The notes: generated by a model from the sequence alone, not told the origin. Positions 41,742 to 51,095 are shown, counted from the stretch's first letter. The stretch is DNA of 64,000 bases from Bradyrhizobium barranii subsp. barranii (GCF_017565645.3 NZ_CP086136.1:8973501-9037500); one strand, 5' to 3'. Translations and numbers: made by a program.

Positions 41742-42509
41742 ATGATGACCATGCCGGAAATTGAGCGTTGCCTACGACAGCTGCGCCTGTCGGGTGTCCG
41801 CGACACGCTGCAGACGCGCGTGCTCCAGGCGCAGGGCGCCAACCAGCCCTTCCTCGAGACCTTCTCCCTTATCCTGCAGGATGAACTGGACCGTCGTCAG
41901 TCCCGTCTTATCGAGCGGCGATACCAGCAATCCGGGCTCGACGAAAAGCTGACGCTCGCCGAGTTCGACTGGTCCTTCAATCCCAAACTGCCACGTCAGA
42001 CCTGCTTCCAGCTCCACACCCTGGCGTTCATTGCCGCTGGCGAGAACGCTCTGCTTGTTGGCAAACCTGGCACCGGGAAGTCGCACATCGCCAAGGCGAT
42101 TGCCTATCAGGCGATCCTGCAAAGCCACAAGGTCCAGTATCTTGAGACCGACGACTTCTTCCACCGCTACGCCCTGAACTCTCCGGCACAACGCGAGGTC
42201 CGGCTGCGAACCATCATCGACTGCGATCTCCTCGTGCTGGACGATCTATTCCTCGCACGCGCCATCCCCGACGACGCCGGCACTTTGCTGCAGACCCTGA
42301 TCCATCAGCGTTACAAACTGCGCCGCAGCGTCATCGTCACCTCCAATCGCGTCGTGCAGGATTGGGGGGCATACCTTGGGGACAACACTATGAGCACGAC
42401 GATCCTCGATCGCCTTATGCATCATTGCCATCTGCTTGAGTTCGACGGACGCAGCTATCGGCTCAAAGAAGCCGCTGAAGCTCTTGCCCGGGAAACAAAC
42501 TCAAACTAA
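41742..42509 (+). CDS. istB: IS21-family helper ATPase IstB of element C
   Basis: 255 residues from the ATG at 41742, 4 bp after istA. Walker A ALLVGKPGTGKSHIAKAIAY, Walker B CDLLVLDDLFLARAIP, sensor SVIVTSNRVVQDWGAYLGD. Intact. Confidence 0.92.
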   Translation: MMTMPEIERCLRQLRLSGVRDTLQTRVLQAQGANQPFLETFSLILQDELDRRQSRLIERRYQQSGLDEKLTLAEFDWSFNPKLPRQTCFQLHTLAFIAAGENALLVGKPGTGKSHIAKAIAYQAILQSHKVQYLETDDFFHRYALNSPAQREVRLRTIIDCDLLVLDDLFLARAIPDDAGTLLQTLIHQRYKLRRSVIVTSNRVVQDWGAYLGDNTMSTTILDRLMHHCHLLEFDGRSYRLKEAAEALARETNSN

Positions 42510-42583
42510 CAGTCCCTTGTCCTGCCTCGCGGGTGGAGGAATTTGACTGACCACACCCGGAGGAATTTGAAGTGACCCGCGGG

Positions 42584-43706
42584 GGGCGGCGAGAAGGTGT
42601 TCGTGGATTTCGCCGGCGACACCATCGACATCGTCGATCCGCTGACCGGGGAAGTGCAGCCGATGAAGCTGTTCGTCGCGGCGATGGGCGCTTCGAACTA
42701 CACCTACGCCGAGGCCTGCCCCAGCGAGAGCTTGGCCGACTGGATCCGGGCCCACGTCAACTTGTTCACGTTTTTGAGCGGAACGCCGACGTTCGTGGTC
42801 TGCGACAACCTCAAAGCCGCCGTCAGCAACCCCGACCGCTACGATCCCGGCCTCAATCGCACTTATGCCGAGATGGCGAGCCATTACGGCACGGCCATTC
42901 TCGCCGCACGGCCGCGGCGCCCAAAAGACAAGGCGAAGGTCGAGGTCGCGGTGCAAATCGCCCAGCGCTGGATTCTGGCCCGGCTGCGCAATCAGCGCTT
43001 CTTTTCCCGGGCCGAGCTCAACGCCGCCATCAAGACACTCGTCGACGAACTCAATGCTCGTCAAATGCGTGGCTTCGGCTCAAGCCGCGCCGAACTGTTT
43101 GCCGAACTCGACAAACCCAAGCTAACCCCGCTGCCAGATCAGCCTTATGCCTTCGCACGCTGGAAGCGCTGCCGCCTCGCTCCCGATTATCATGTCGAGG
43201 TCGACGGCCATTGGTACTCCGCGCCGTATCGTCTGATTGGCGAGCTGGTCGATGCCCGTATCGACGATCGGACGGTCGAGATCTTCCACAAGGGCCAGCG
43301 GATCGCCAGCCATGCCCGCGCGCCCAACCGACGCGGACACACCACCATCGCCGACCACATGCCCAGCGCCCATCGCCGCTACGGCAAATGGACCCCCGCC
43401 GCGGTGATCGCCGCCGGCGAGCGGATCGGTCCTTCGACAGCAGCGTTTTTCCAGGCCGTGATCGACGCCCGGCCCCATCCAGAACAAGGCTTTCGAACCT
43501 GCCTTGGCATTCTGGCGCTCGTCAAAAGCTACGGCGCCGAACGCCTCGACGCAGCCTGCCGGAGGGGCATCCTCATCAAGGCGCGCTCCGTCGCCTCGAT
43601 TAGATCGATCCTCCAGAACGGCCTCGATCGCACGTTCTTCGACGAATCTTTCGAGCACCAGCCCCTGCGCCACGGCAATATCCGCGGACGCGACTACTTC
43701 CACTGA
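42584..43706 (+). pseudogene. istA: istA of element B copy 1, 3' part
   Basis: Resumes the interrupted istA at [19 protein letters not shown] (first catalytic Asp) and runs through [20 protein letters not shown] and the Glu region ([20 protein letters not shown]) to the stop at 43706. The translation is identical to the corresponding part of the intact copy 2. Without the N-terminal DNA-binding domain it cannot act alone. Confidence 0.92.
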
Positions 43707-43724
43707 AGCAAGGAGAGACCCGGC

Positions 43725-44486
43725 ATGCTTAACCACCCAACCCACGAACGGCTGATCGAGCTTGGCCTGACCGGAATGGCCAAGGCCTTCGAGGAGCAGC
43801 GCCGATCGCCCGATCTCGAAGCCCTGCCGTTCGAAGATCGCATCGGCCTGTTGGTCGACCGCGAAGCCGCCGAACGCGACACCAGGCGGCTCACCACGCG
43901 CCTCAAGATCGCCGCACTGCGCCAGACTGCTTGCGTCGAGGACGTCGATCTGCGCACCCCGCGGGGCATCGACCGCGCCGTTTTCGCCAAACTCGTCGAA
44001 GGTCGCTGGATCGATCGCCACGAGAATTTGCTCGTCACCGGGGCAACCGGCCTGGGCAAAAGTTGGTTAGCCTGCGCGCTCGGCCACAAGGCCTGCCGCG
44101 ACAACCGATCAGTCCTCTATCATCGCGTTCCAAGGCTGTTCGAGGCGCTCGCGCTCGCGCGCGGAGACGGACGTTACGCTCGGCTCCTCAAAAGCCTCGG
44201 CCGCGCTCAGCTTCTGATTTTGGATGATTGGGGACTATCGGTGCTCACCGCCGCGGAACGCCGCGATCTGCTCGAAATCCTCGAGGACCGCCATGGCCGC
44301 GCATCCACCATCGTCACAAGTCAGCTCCCCGTGGACACCTGGCATGGAGCCATTGGGGACCCCACGGTCGCCGACGCCATTCTCGATCGCCTCGTCCACA
44401 ACGCCCACCGCCTCCAGCTCACCGGAGAAAGCATGCGAAAACGCAGCGCCAAAACCATCACCCTTGACGGCCAACCAGAACACTGA
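43725..44486 (+). CDS. istB: IS21-family helper ATPase IstB of element B, copy 1
   Basis: 253 residues: Walker A LLVTGATGLGKSWLACALGH, Walker B LLILDDWGLSVLTAAERRD, sensor STIVTSQLPVDTWHGAIGD. The predicted protein is identical to that of copy 2 at 52508-53269. It starts 19 bp after the istA 3' part. Confidence 0.93.
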   Translation: MLNHPTHERLIELGLTGMAKAFEEQRRSPDLEALPFEDRIGLLVDREAAERDTRRLTTRLKIAALRQTACVEDVDLRTPRGIDRAVFAKLVEGRWIDRHENLLVTGATGLGKSWLACALGHKACRDNRSVLYHRVPRLFEALALARGDGRYARLLKSLGRAQLLILDDWGLSVLTAAERRDLLEILEDRHGRASTIVTSQLPVDTWHGAIGDPTVADAILDRLVHNAHRLQLTGESMRKRSAKTITLDGQPEH

Positions 44487-44583
44487 CTCTATCTCCCATC
44501 GGCCGTAGCGGGCTGCTCACGATCGTCTGAATTCAGTGCTCACGATCGCGCGAAATCGATGCTCACGATCCGTGAAATCCGCA

Positions 44584-44803
44584 TCTGGATCCACCCCACA
44601 CCCCACGACTTGCGTGACGATGCGCGCTCTGCGCCAGCATCTGAATTTGCAGCCGCCTCGTCGTTCGCAGGACCGCCGGGGGCGGCTCCGGAGCTGCGGG
44701 ATATAGGAGCGATCGTTGGCGCCGGCTGGCGCCACGGCTCCCAGGCGGCTTCAGTCGTGTTGATCGATGTATTGGGAAATATGCATCTGCTGCCAAACCA
44801 GTT
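44584..44803 (+). pseudogene. Middle part of effector-like gene 1, displaced by inversion and cut by IS66
   Basis: After removal of element B and undoing the inversion this stretch follows FVDLD at the end of the minus-strand part at 55003. In one frame it gives PTPHDLRDDARSAPASEF, then APELRDIGAIVGAGWRHGSQ and VVLIDVLGNMHLLPNQ, running straight into the IS66 boundary. Removing the IS66 (with its AACCAGTT duplication) lets it continue at 49934 as FGPSQFVINGERY. A one-base frame difference exists near the junction with the 55-kb part. Confidence 0.75.
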
Positions 44804-44901
44804 GTAAGCGGAGCTTTTCTCCCATTTGATTGACTGGTTTCGCTTCGGCTTTCGCTCTGCGATCCTTGGCTTGTCAGAGAGCCGAGAGGAGACTGAAGGC
44901 G

Positions 44902-45300
44902 ATGGAACAATCGGGGGAGGAAGCCGAAGCTGATGGCTTTGTAGGGAAGCTTACGCGCCGGACGCGTTCTGGAGGCCGGTTATGGTCTGCGGAGATCAAG
45001 GGGCGCGCTGTTTTCGAGAGCATGAAGCCCGACGCCCGGGTATGTGATGTCGCACGGCGTTACGGTGTGAAGGCCCAGCAGTTGACGACGTGGCGCAGAT
45101 TGGCGCGTGCTGGCCGGCTCGCATTGGTCACGGACGACGCGGCGGATTTCGTGTCGATCGAGCTGAGCGATCCAGTGGCGTCAGGCAAGAGCGAGGGGCC
45201 CGTCGAGATTACGATTGGCAAGGTTTCGGTTCGCCTGGATGCGGACGTGTCGGCGGTGCGGATCGCGGAGATCGTGACTGCGATCGAGCGCGGCGCATGA
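44902..45300 (+). CDS. tnpA: IS66 TnpA of element 2
   Basis: 132 residues from the ATG at 44902. HTH region: GGRLWSAEIKGRAVFESMKP, then DVARRYGVKAQQLTTWRRLA. Its stop overlaps the tnpB start (ATGA). Only distantly related to the tnpA at 1001. Confidence 0.88.
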   Translation: MEQSGEEAEADGFVGKLTRRTRSGGRLWSAEIKGRAVFESMKPDARVCDVARRYGVKAQQLTTWRRLARAGRLALVTDDAADFVSIELSDPVASGKSEGPVEITIGKVSVRLDADVSAVRIAEIVTAIERGA

Positions 45301-45592
45301 TCATTCCGGCGCAGGGACTGCGGATTGTGCTTGCTGTGCGTCCTGTTGACTTCCGGTGCGGGCACGACGCGCTGGCCGGTCTTGTGCAAAACACGCTTGG
45401 GCTCGATCCGCATTCGGGCCTGATCGTGGTTTTTCGTTCGAAGCGCGCCGACCGGCTGAAGATTTTGCTATGGGACGGCACGGGCCTCGTTTTGGTCTAC
45501 AAGCGCCTTGGCCGCGATGGTCGTTTCGAGTGGCCGCAGATCAGCGACGGCGTCATGCATCTGACGCGCGTGCAGTTCGAAGCGCTGTTCGA
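45297..45592 (+). pseudogene. tnpB: IS66 tnpB of element 2, 5' part
   Basis: Starts MIIPAQGLRIVLAVRPVDFR and carries VVFRSKRADRLKILLWDGTG. It reaches RVQFEALF and then runs into the inserted serine-recombinase element at 45593. The missing end (EGLNWKRVGERIVATPAAAN) is at 48072-48134 and joins in frame when the insert is removed. Confidence 0.9.
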
Positions 45593-47680
45593 TCACCCAT
45601 GTTGATGCCCCTCCTTGTTAGGCTGACAGATTCTTAGATCAAGTTGCGCGATGACGTGGTTTCGAAGGTCTCCGATGGCGTGAAGAACGGATGGTGTATT
45701 CGGGAAGAGATAGGCGCCGCTGGGCTGGCGATCAATTAGCAAACGCTTGGTTCGGATCTGAACATAGAGCCAGTTTACTGGAATCTCGAGCCTTCGGGCC
45801 AGTTCGGGCGGGCTGAGGTATGAGTCGTCATGCTCCCATCGGCTGCGCTGGGCAGTTACCTTGATGGCGGCGGCACGACGGAGCCGCCCAACGGTGATAG
45901 GCAGCACCTTATCGGCGCAACGGGGAGAGCGGTGACCTTCCCGAGTAAGGATTGTGGCGATCTTGTCGTCTGGGACGCCGTCGCGAGCGAGCGTCAGAAG
46001 GCGTTCCCGCATCTCTGTGCCTCGCGTCAATCTGGTGACGGAGTTGACGCTCATCTTCACTTCGAGCTCCGTCACGGCGCCTCCCCGCCAGACGATCCTA
46101 GCCAGGGCCAAGTCGCGCTCACCGCGGTCGAGAACGACCTTTTCGATGAGACATCGCAACAACGCCTTGCGATGCGCATCCGAGATAGTCTCGTCACCCC
46201 ATATCTGCGGGAGGCGGCCGGTGAGGCTGATGACCTTGTCGTTGAGCTCCTTGCTTATGGCCACTTGTGTGATGGCTTTGGGCGGCGTCTGTCGGGCAAG
46301 CGCCTCTTCGGCGGCGCGCACGTCGTTTAGCGCCGCTTCCCATCGACGCTCGAGTTCCGAGGCGACCAACCGATTATCTGGATCAGCTCGGTTGAACTGC
46401 CGTTCGGCGAGCGCCGCCGTGTATCGCTTGCGCTCGAGCTCTCGTTCTGCACTGGAGCGTAGCGCATTGTTCGTCTGCTGCTGCACCCGGCGGGAGCGCG
46501 ACAAGGCATCGAGTTCGGCCGGCGCTAGTGCGGTTAGGAATGCGTCGCCAACGGCTGCATCGATATGGGCGGCGCGGATGTGTTGGCAGGTTGGCTGACC
46601 TTCCTGGGTACGCAGGTGATTGCATACATATTCGCCGCCGCCCTTGTAGCGGACGTACATCTTATGGCCACATCGTGCGCACCAGGCAATGCCGTGGAGC
46701 AGGAGCTCGCCATTGCGAGGCGCGCCGCGGGTTTTGATGCGCATGTATTCGGCTCGGTTATCTCTGATGACGGATCGGATTTTTTCATAAATTGGCCAGT
46801 CGATATAGGCTGGATATCGATCTTTAACGACGATCCGCCACTCCTCCATCGGCCGCGGAGCCTTTTGTGGCAGGGCCCCCTCCCGCTTCGGCGGCCGGAA
46901 GCGGGTTCGTCCATAGACAAAGGCGCCCGCGTATGCGGGGTTCTTCAAGATCGCCGCGACGGCAGCCAGCGTCGCGCGCGTCCAGCACAAATCGCCATAT
47001 CGATCACGACGCGGCAGTTCCAGGTCACGCTCGTTCAACGCTCGCATGACCTTGGCAACGCTGCGCAGCTGCAGGAATAACTGGAAGACGAGACCGAGCC
47101 GCCCTTGCACGGCCATGTCGGGATCCTTAACGACCACACCGCTCGGGTCCCGCATCAGCCCGATTGGCAGCATAACCGCAAGTTCGCCGCGTTCGGCTTT
47201 GGCCAGCAGGCCGGCGGTCAGCCGGCTGCGGATCGTATGTAGCTCAAGCTCGGAGATCGAACCCTTCAGCCCGAGAAGCAACCGTCCGTTGGGAGTGCCC
47301 GGATCATAGACACCATCGCGGTCGGCGATCAGGCAGCCACGTAGACCACAGATATCCAGGAGCGGATACCAGTCGGTACAATTACGCGCCAAGCGGGTCA
47401 CGTCGATCGACAGGATGAGTCCCACTTCACTCAGGCCAACACGGCCAACGAGTTCCTTGAAGCCGTTACGCTGTGCTATAGACGCGCCGCTCAACCCGAG
47501 ATCGGCATCAATCACGTCGATGGCCGCCTCACGCCATCCGAGTTCGCGGGCGCGCTGGCGAAGCGCGTATTGAAGGCGCAGGCTCTCCTGATTGCTTACG
47601 ACCTGATGGGGCGTCGACTGCCGGATGTAGACTACGGCTTTGCGCGCCAAGTGGCTTGGTGTGACCAGCTCGGACTTCAT
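45593..47680 (-). CDS. Large serine recombinase
   Basis: 695 residues. The catalytic resolvase domain starts with AVVYIRQSTPHQVVSNQESL (nucleophile Ser in RQS) and continues to LILSIDVTRLARNCTDWYPL. The recombinase domain is present (ALNERDLELPRRDRYGDLCW, TLAAVAAILKNPAYAGAFVY). A zinc ribbon follows (AWCARCGHKMYVRYKGGGEY, VCNHLRTQEGQPTC), then a coiled coil (residues about 400-470) and a C-terminal helical part with a second small DNA-binding-like segment (LSPPELARRLEIPVNWLYVQ). It would integrate and excise the element. Its C-terminal end coincides with the element's left boundary: the stop lies within 3 bases of the crossover. Confidence 0.93.
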   Translation of the reverse strand: MKSELVTPSHLARKAVVYIRQSTPHQVVSNQESLRLQYALRQRARELGWREAAIDVIDADLGLSGASIAQRNGFKELVGRVGLSEVGLILSIDVTRLARNCTDWYPLLDICGLRGCLIADRDGVYDPGTPNGRLLLGLKGSISELELHTIRSRLTAGLLAKAERGELAVMLPIGLMRDPSGVVVKDPDMAVQGRLGLVFQLFLQLRSVAKVMRALNERDLELPRRDRYGDLCWTRATLAAVAAILKNPAYAGAFVYGRTRFRPPKREGALPQKAPRPMEEWRIVVKDRYPAYIDWPIYEKIRSVIRDNRAEYMRIKTRGAPRNGELLLHGIAWCARCGHKMYVRYKGGGEYVCNHLRTQEGQPTCQHIRAAHIDAAVGDAFLTALAPAELDALSRSRRVQQQTNNALRSSAERELERKRYTAALAERQFNRADPDNRLVASELERRWEAALNDVRAAEEALARQTPPKAITQVAISKELNDKVISLTGRLPQIWGDETISDAHRKALLRCLIEKVVLDRGERDLALARIVWRGGAVTELEVKMSVNSVTRLTRGTEMRERLLTLARDGVPDDKIATILTREGHRSPRCADKVLPITVGRLRRAAAIKVTAQRSRWEHDDSYLSPPELARRLEIPVNWLYVQIRTKRLLIDRQPSGAYLFPNTPSVLHAIGDLRNHVIAQLDLRICQPNKEGHQHG

Positions 47681-47777
47681 GAGGGATCTCCGCCAAAATT
47701 GCGGCGACGTCTTCGACGATCTGGCGTCGGAGCGCGGGCGTCAGCGTCGACCAAAGATCGGCTGGATCCATGCTCAT
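47529..47777 (-). CDS. Small protein of the serine-recombinase element
   Basis: A frame starting MSMDPADLWSTLTPALRRQI and continuing VEDVAAILAEIPHEV, which reads like a real short helical protein. The 3' half overlaps the recombinase start and may be read only in part. Elements of this type often carry a small gene at this place. The function is unknown. Confidence 0.5.
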   Translation of the reverse strand: MSMDPADLWSTLTPALRRQIVEDVAAILAEIPHEVRAGHTKPLGAQSRSLHPAVDAPSGRKQSGEPAPSIRASPARPRTRMA

Positions 47778-48060
47778 GTGCGTCGGGACAATCCGCTGTC
47801 GATAAAAGCTCGAGTAGAGCCTCCATACTCAGCTTAATCTGATTTGCCTCTTGCTCATAATATTCGATTGCGGTTGCTTGAATCAGAAGACTGCTTCCTG
47901 CGCGATACTCAACTTCATACGAAGCGGGAATGCCTCGGCCTCGCTGACCGATCTTCCTAATCACTCGATATGAGCGCCCCCACAAAGGATGGTGGGGGTC
48001 CCCAACCTCGACCACCTCCGGAAATGATTCGTCAGACTCACTATCAGGGACATTCCTCAA
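47677..48060 (-). CDS. DUF5372-like protein of the serine-recombinase element
   Basis: 127 residues. The central part, VEVGDPHHPLWGRSYRVIRK, then GIPASYEVEYRAGSSLLIQA and ANQIKLSMEALLELLSTADC, fits the DUF5372 family that accompanies serine recombinases in proteobacterial mobile elements. It is the first gene of the element; its end overlaps the recombinase start by 4 bp. Its role, perhaps in control or direction of recombination, is not known. Confidence 0.7.
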   Translation of the reverse strand: MRNVPDSESDESFPEVVEVGDPHHPLWGRSYRVIRKIGQRGRGIPASYEVEYRAGSSLLIQATAIEYYEQEANQIKLSMEALLELLSTADCPDAHEHGSSRSLVDADARAPTPDRRRRRRNFGGDPS

Positions 48061-48071
48061 TCCCCTCGTTT

Positions 48072-48134
48072 GAAGGGCTGAACTGGAAGCGAGTGGGCGA
48101 ACGGATTGTCGCGACGCCAGCTGCGGCGAACTGA
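48072..48134 (+). pseudogene. tnpB: IS66 tnpB of element 2, 3' part
   Basis: Twenty codons after the insert, EGLNWKRVGERIVATPAAAN and a stop, matching the usual C-terminus of TnpB. It joins the 5' part at 45592 in frame once the insert is taken out. Confidence 0.88.
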
Positions 48135-48187
48135 CTCAGACCCGACAACCTGTTTCGCGCGGGGCTTTGGGATGATAGCTTGCGGAT

Positions 48188-49813
48188 GTGCCGCCGTCCC
48201 CCATTGATCCCGCCCGTCTTGCAGCGCTGCCCGCCGATGTGCGCGCGCTCTTCCGCGCGCAGGAAGCGATGATTGAAGCCGAGCGTCGTCGCGCAGACGA
48301 TGAATGCTCGGCGCGCCTTCATGTCGAGAGTGAACTGGCTGCGTCCAAAGAGAGCGTCGAACGCCTCGAACTGCTCGTGAAGGAGTACGAGCGCGCACGT
48401 TTCGGTAAACGCTCGGAGAAGTTCAATCCCGATCAGATGCAACTGGTTCTCGAGGACATCGAGATTGCCATCGCCGAAGTCCAGGAACGCCAGGACGATC
48501 GTGCGCGCCGCGCCGGCACGGCGCCGTCCAGCCGCCGGACCAGGCGCGCTGCCCGTGCCTTTCCCGCGCACCTGCCGCGCATCGAGCAGGTGATCGAACC
48601 CGAGAACCTCGAGTGTCCCTGCGGCTGCGGCCGGATGGTCCAGATCGGCGAGGATCGCTCCCGCCGTCTCGATGTCATGGCCGCCCAGTATCGTGTGATC
48701 GAGACGGTGCGACCGCGCTACGCCTGCGCAAAGGGCTGCACCGGTGTTGCTCAGGCGCCGGCGCCCGCCCATCTCGTGGAGGGTGGCATCCCCACCGAGG
48801 CGCTGCTGGCGCAGGTGGCGGTCGCCAAGTTCAGCGAGCACATGCCACTCTATCGTCAGTCGCAGGTTCTGGCTCGGCATGGCATCTTCATCGATCGCGC
48901 CGTTCTGGCAGACTGGATGGGAACGGTCGCCTTCCACCTCGCGCCGCTGGTCGAGCGCATGAGCGTCGTGATGAAGCAATCGGGCCGCTTGTTCATAGAC
49001 GAGACCAGGGCGCCTGTGCTCGATCCGGGCCGGGGCCGAACGAAGACCGGCTATCTGTGGGCTGTCCTGCGCGACGATCGCGGCCACGGCGGCGCTGATC
49101 CACCAATCGTGGTCTACCACTACGCGCCAGGACGCGGTGGTGACCATGCTGAGCGCATCCTCGAGGGCTTCGACGGCATCCTTCAGGTCGACGGATACCA
49201 GGGCTATCATCGGCTCGCACGGCCCAAGCGCAAAGGCGGCGTGCCGCTGCGGCTGGCCGCATGTTGGTCCCACTCAAGGCGCAAGATCATCGCAGCGACT
49301 CCGAAAGCCGGCTCACCCATCGCCGAAGCCGTTCTCGCGCGCATCGCCGCACTCTATGCGATCGAGAAGGAGATCCGTGGCGCCGACGCCCCGGCTCGGC
49401 AAACGACCCGTAACGAGCGATCACGGCCGCTCGTCGCTGAACTCGAGAGGTTTCTGCGCGAGCAAGCCGCTCGCCTGTCGCCGGGCAGCGAGATGGGCAA
49501 GGCGATCGCCTATCTCCTGAACCATTGGGATGGCCTCACCTTGTTTCTCGACGATGGTTGCGTTGAGATGGACACCAATCCCGTCGAAAATCAAATCAGG
49601 CCGCTGACTCTGACGCGTAAAAATAGTTTATTTGCTGGTCACGACGAAGGTGGTCGTTCATGGGCGCGCATAGCTTCGCTCATCGCCACCTGCAAAATCA
49701 ACAGCGTGGAGCCCTACGTCTGGATGAAAGCGACGCTCAAAGCGATCGCAACCGGTCACCCGCAGTCCCGGATCGACGAGCTCCTGCCCTGGTCGTTCGG
49801 CCGCACCTCGTAA
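48188..49813 (+). CDS. tnpC: IS66 TnpC transposase of element 2
   Basis: 541 residues from a GTG at 48188. N-terminal coiled coil (residues about 25-70), zinc-finger-like CPCGCGRM, and the DDE domain: LFIDETRAPVLDPGRGRT (first Asp), LQVDGYQGYHRL (second Asp) and NPVENQIRPLTLTRKNSLFA (Glu). It appears intact, though its tnpB is broken, so the element is probably not mobile by itself. Confidence 0.93.
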   Translation: MPPSPIDPARLAALPADVRALFRAQEAMIEAERRRADDECSARLHVESELAASKESVERLELLVKEYERARFGKRSEKFNPDQMQLVLEDIEIAIAEVQERQDDRARRAGTAPSSRRTRRAARAFPAHLPRIEQVIEPENLECPCGCGRMVQIGEDRSRRLDVMAAQYRVIETVRPRYACAKGCTGVAQAPAPAHLVEGGIPTEALLAQVAVAKFSEHMPLYRQSQVLARHGIFIDRAVLADWMGTVAFHLAPLVERMSVVMKQSGRLFIDETRAPVLDPGRGRTKTGYLWAVLRDDRGHGGADPPIVVYHYAPGRGGDHAERILEGFDGILQVDGYQGYHRLARPKRKGGVPLRLAACWSHSRRKIIAATPKAGSPIAEAVLARIAALYAIEKEIRGADAPARQTTRNERSRPLVAELERFLREQAARLSPGSEMGKAIAYLLNHWDGLTLFLDDGCVEMDTNPVENQIRPLTLTRKNSLFAGHDEGGRSWARIASLIATCKINSVEPYVWMKATLKAIATGHPQSRIDELLPWSFGRTS

Positions 49814-49925
49814 TTCTCCGTCGTTGCCGCCTCCATACCCCCCGCCAACGATTTGCAAACACGTTGATCAACAGACTGCAATCCCCACGCCAAACCTTTG
49901 CGAATGGGACGCGAACGTCGCTTAC

Positions 49926-50322
49926 AACCAGTTCGGGCCAAGTCAGTTTGTGATCAATGGGGAGCGCTATTTTCGGCTACGTTTGGACCAGGAGGCCGCA
50001 GGGATGTTCGCCTGATCCATCATCCCCGCGTGAGCCAGCCGGATGAACCAGGCCCGTCTCAGTCGCTCTATCGTCCCCGGCCGATCGTGCCAGCCGTGCA
50101 ATCCGGTGAGGGGCCCGTTGATCTTGGGTATCTGATCCGCGGGGATGGGAGCACCGAGATCGATTCCTTCCGCCCTACCTCGTCCGCGCCCTGGAAGGCC
50201 AAGGCATCCTGCCGCGGGCGGGCCAACCAACCTATTTCGAGATCCGCGGAGTGCCTTACAGGGGTGAATTGGTGGAGAGCGAAGGCCGCCAGCGCGTACG
50301 CATTTATCCTGAACGTGGCTGA
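49926..50322 (+). pseudogene. 3' part of effector-like gene 1
   Basis: After the IS66 boundary the frame continues FGPSQFVINGERY. It then changes phase (SATFGPGGRRDVRLIHHPR, then LYRPRPIVPAVQSGEGPVDL and GYLIRGDGSTEI). It changes phase again to end YLVRALEGQGILPRAGQPTY, FEIRGVPYRGELVESEGRQR, VRIYPERG and a stop at 50320-50322. The order of well-formed segments in three phases shows a former gene end with small frameshifts. Confidence 0.7.
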
Positions 50323-50924
50323 AGAGGCAGCAGGGCCTGCAATCGAGCTTTCGGCGGGGCAGCTCGCGTAAGGCGTTCTATAGCGAGGCTGTTGGCAGGC
50401 GATGGATCCGTTGCAGGGGCACGGCCTGAACCGTCCAGCCTCCTCTTTGTAGAATCTGCCAAGCGATTCTACCAATTTGGTGCGTGCCCGGACATGCTTT
50501 CTGCATCCCTGATCCTTTCACATAGTCCGCCAATTCTTGTCTTGAAAACCGCAGCTACCACAGATCGAACGCATTCCTGATCGAGGGAGCACCGGCGCCG
50601 AGCGCAGGCGATAGCCAAGCGCCAAGAACTTGGCCACCAAACGAAAGTTTGCTGACAAAGGCTTTTCCTGATGGCCGCCCAAATTCCTCGGCGGGCGCGG
50701 TATTTCGCAACCTGCATAGCTTAAGGCCTCATGCCCAGTTCAGTTATTGCGCTATGCAAAGTCCCCTCGCGCTGCGTTGCAAACACCTGGTCCGCTCGGG
50801 AGCAGAGTGCAAGTGCCCACTGGACCTGGGAAGCCGATGAAAGCGAGCTTGGTGCGATAAAAATCGCTAAGGTCAGCTTCCTCCCAGCGCTTTTCCCAAA
50901 TAATCTCGAAAAGGACCAATGAGG
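50323..50924. other. Non-coding stretch after effector-like gene 1
   Basis: No gene I can support on either strand. Confidence 0.45.
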
Positions 50925-51095
50925 ACAGAGTGTGCGGGCGGCCGCCGGCGCTCAGGCTCACCGCCCGCAGCAAGCCAGCGTTCGATAGTCCTCACGCTCA
51001 TGGCGATCTGCGGCGCGATCCCGCGCGGCGACAGACCGGTGGCGCGCAAGTCGAGGATTTCGGCATGAAGTTGCGCGACGATTGAGAGCCGCGGG
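50925..51095 (-). pseudogene. Transposase-type helix-turn-helix fragment
   Basis: On the minus strand the translation RLSIVAQLHAEILDLRATGL followed by SPRGIAPQIAMSVRTIERWL and AAGGEPERRRP is a helix-turn-helix with the W-L-x-G-x-x-P-E-R-R ending common in transposases such as ISL3-type proteins. No catalytic domain is attached. It is a remnant. Confidence 0.5.

Larger units (their letters stand above)
39873..42583 (+). mobile_element. IS21-family element C, nested in element B
   Basis: Ends CCCCGTGGGTC on the left and, read inward on the other strand, CCCCGCGGGTC on the right. It is flanked by GGGCG on both sides (39868-39872 and 42584-42588), a 5-bp target duplication confirmed by comparison with the uninterrupted copy 2. 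Length 2711 bp. Its istA and istB differ from those of elements A and B. Confidence 0.93.
39276..44583 (+). mobile_element. IS21-family element B, copy 1 (interrupted by element C)
   Basis: Starts TGCGCGTTTCGCGGG and ends CCGTGAAATCCGCA. The ends carry several spaced copies of GATCGTGAGCA (or close variants), typical multiple terminal repeats of IS21. Length without the nested element and its 5-bp duplication is 2592 bp, identical to copy 2 at 52411-55002. The flanks are GGTGTT on the left and TCTGGAT on the right, which do not match each other but match the flanks of copy 2. Confidence 0.92.
45593..48071 (-). mobile_element. Small serine-recombinase mobile element inserted in tnpB
   Basis: About 2.48 kb holding a large serine recombinase and two small genes, all on the minus strand. 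It splits tnpB between GTTCGA and GAAGGG. The bases GA occur at both junctions (45591-45592 and 48072-48073), consistent with the 2-bp crossover of serine recombinases. No longer target duplication and no inverted repeats are visible, so this is not a DDE-type insertion. Confidence 0.82.
44804..49925 (+). mobile_element. IS66-family element 2, interrupted by a serine-recombinase element
   Basis: The inverted ends begin GTAAGCG at both sides (44804 rightward; 49925 leftward). The 8-bp target duplication AACCAGTT is exact (44796-44803 and 49926-49933). It carries tnpA, a split tnpB and tnpC. Without the 2.48-kb insert the IS is about 2.64 kb, a usual IS66 size. Confidence 0.93.

Noticed and set aside
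40553..41842. 429-residue minus-strand frame opposite istA of element C
   Set aside because: Shadow; the plus-strand frame has HTH and DDE motifs.
48044..49273. 409-residue minus-strand frame opposite IS66 tnpC
   Set aside because: Shadow of the TnpC frame; no family resemblance.
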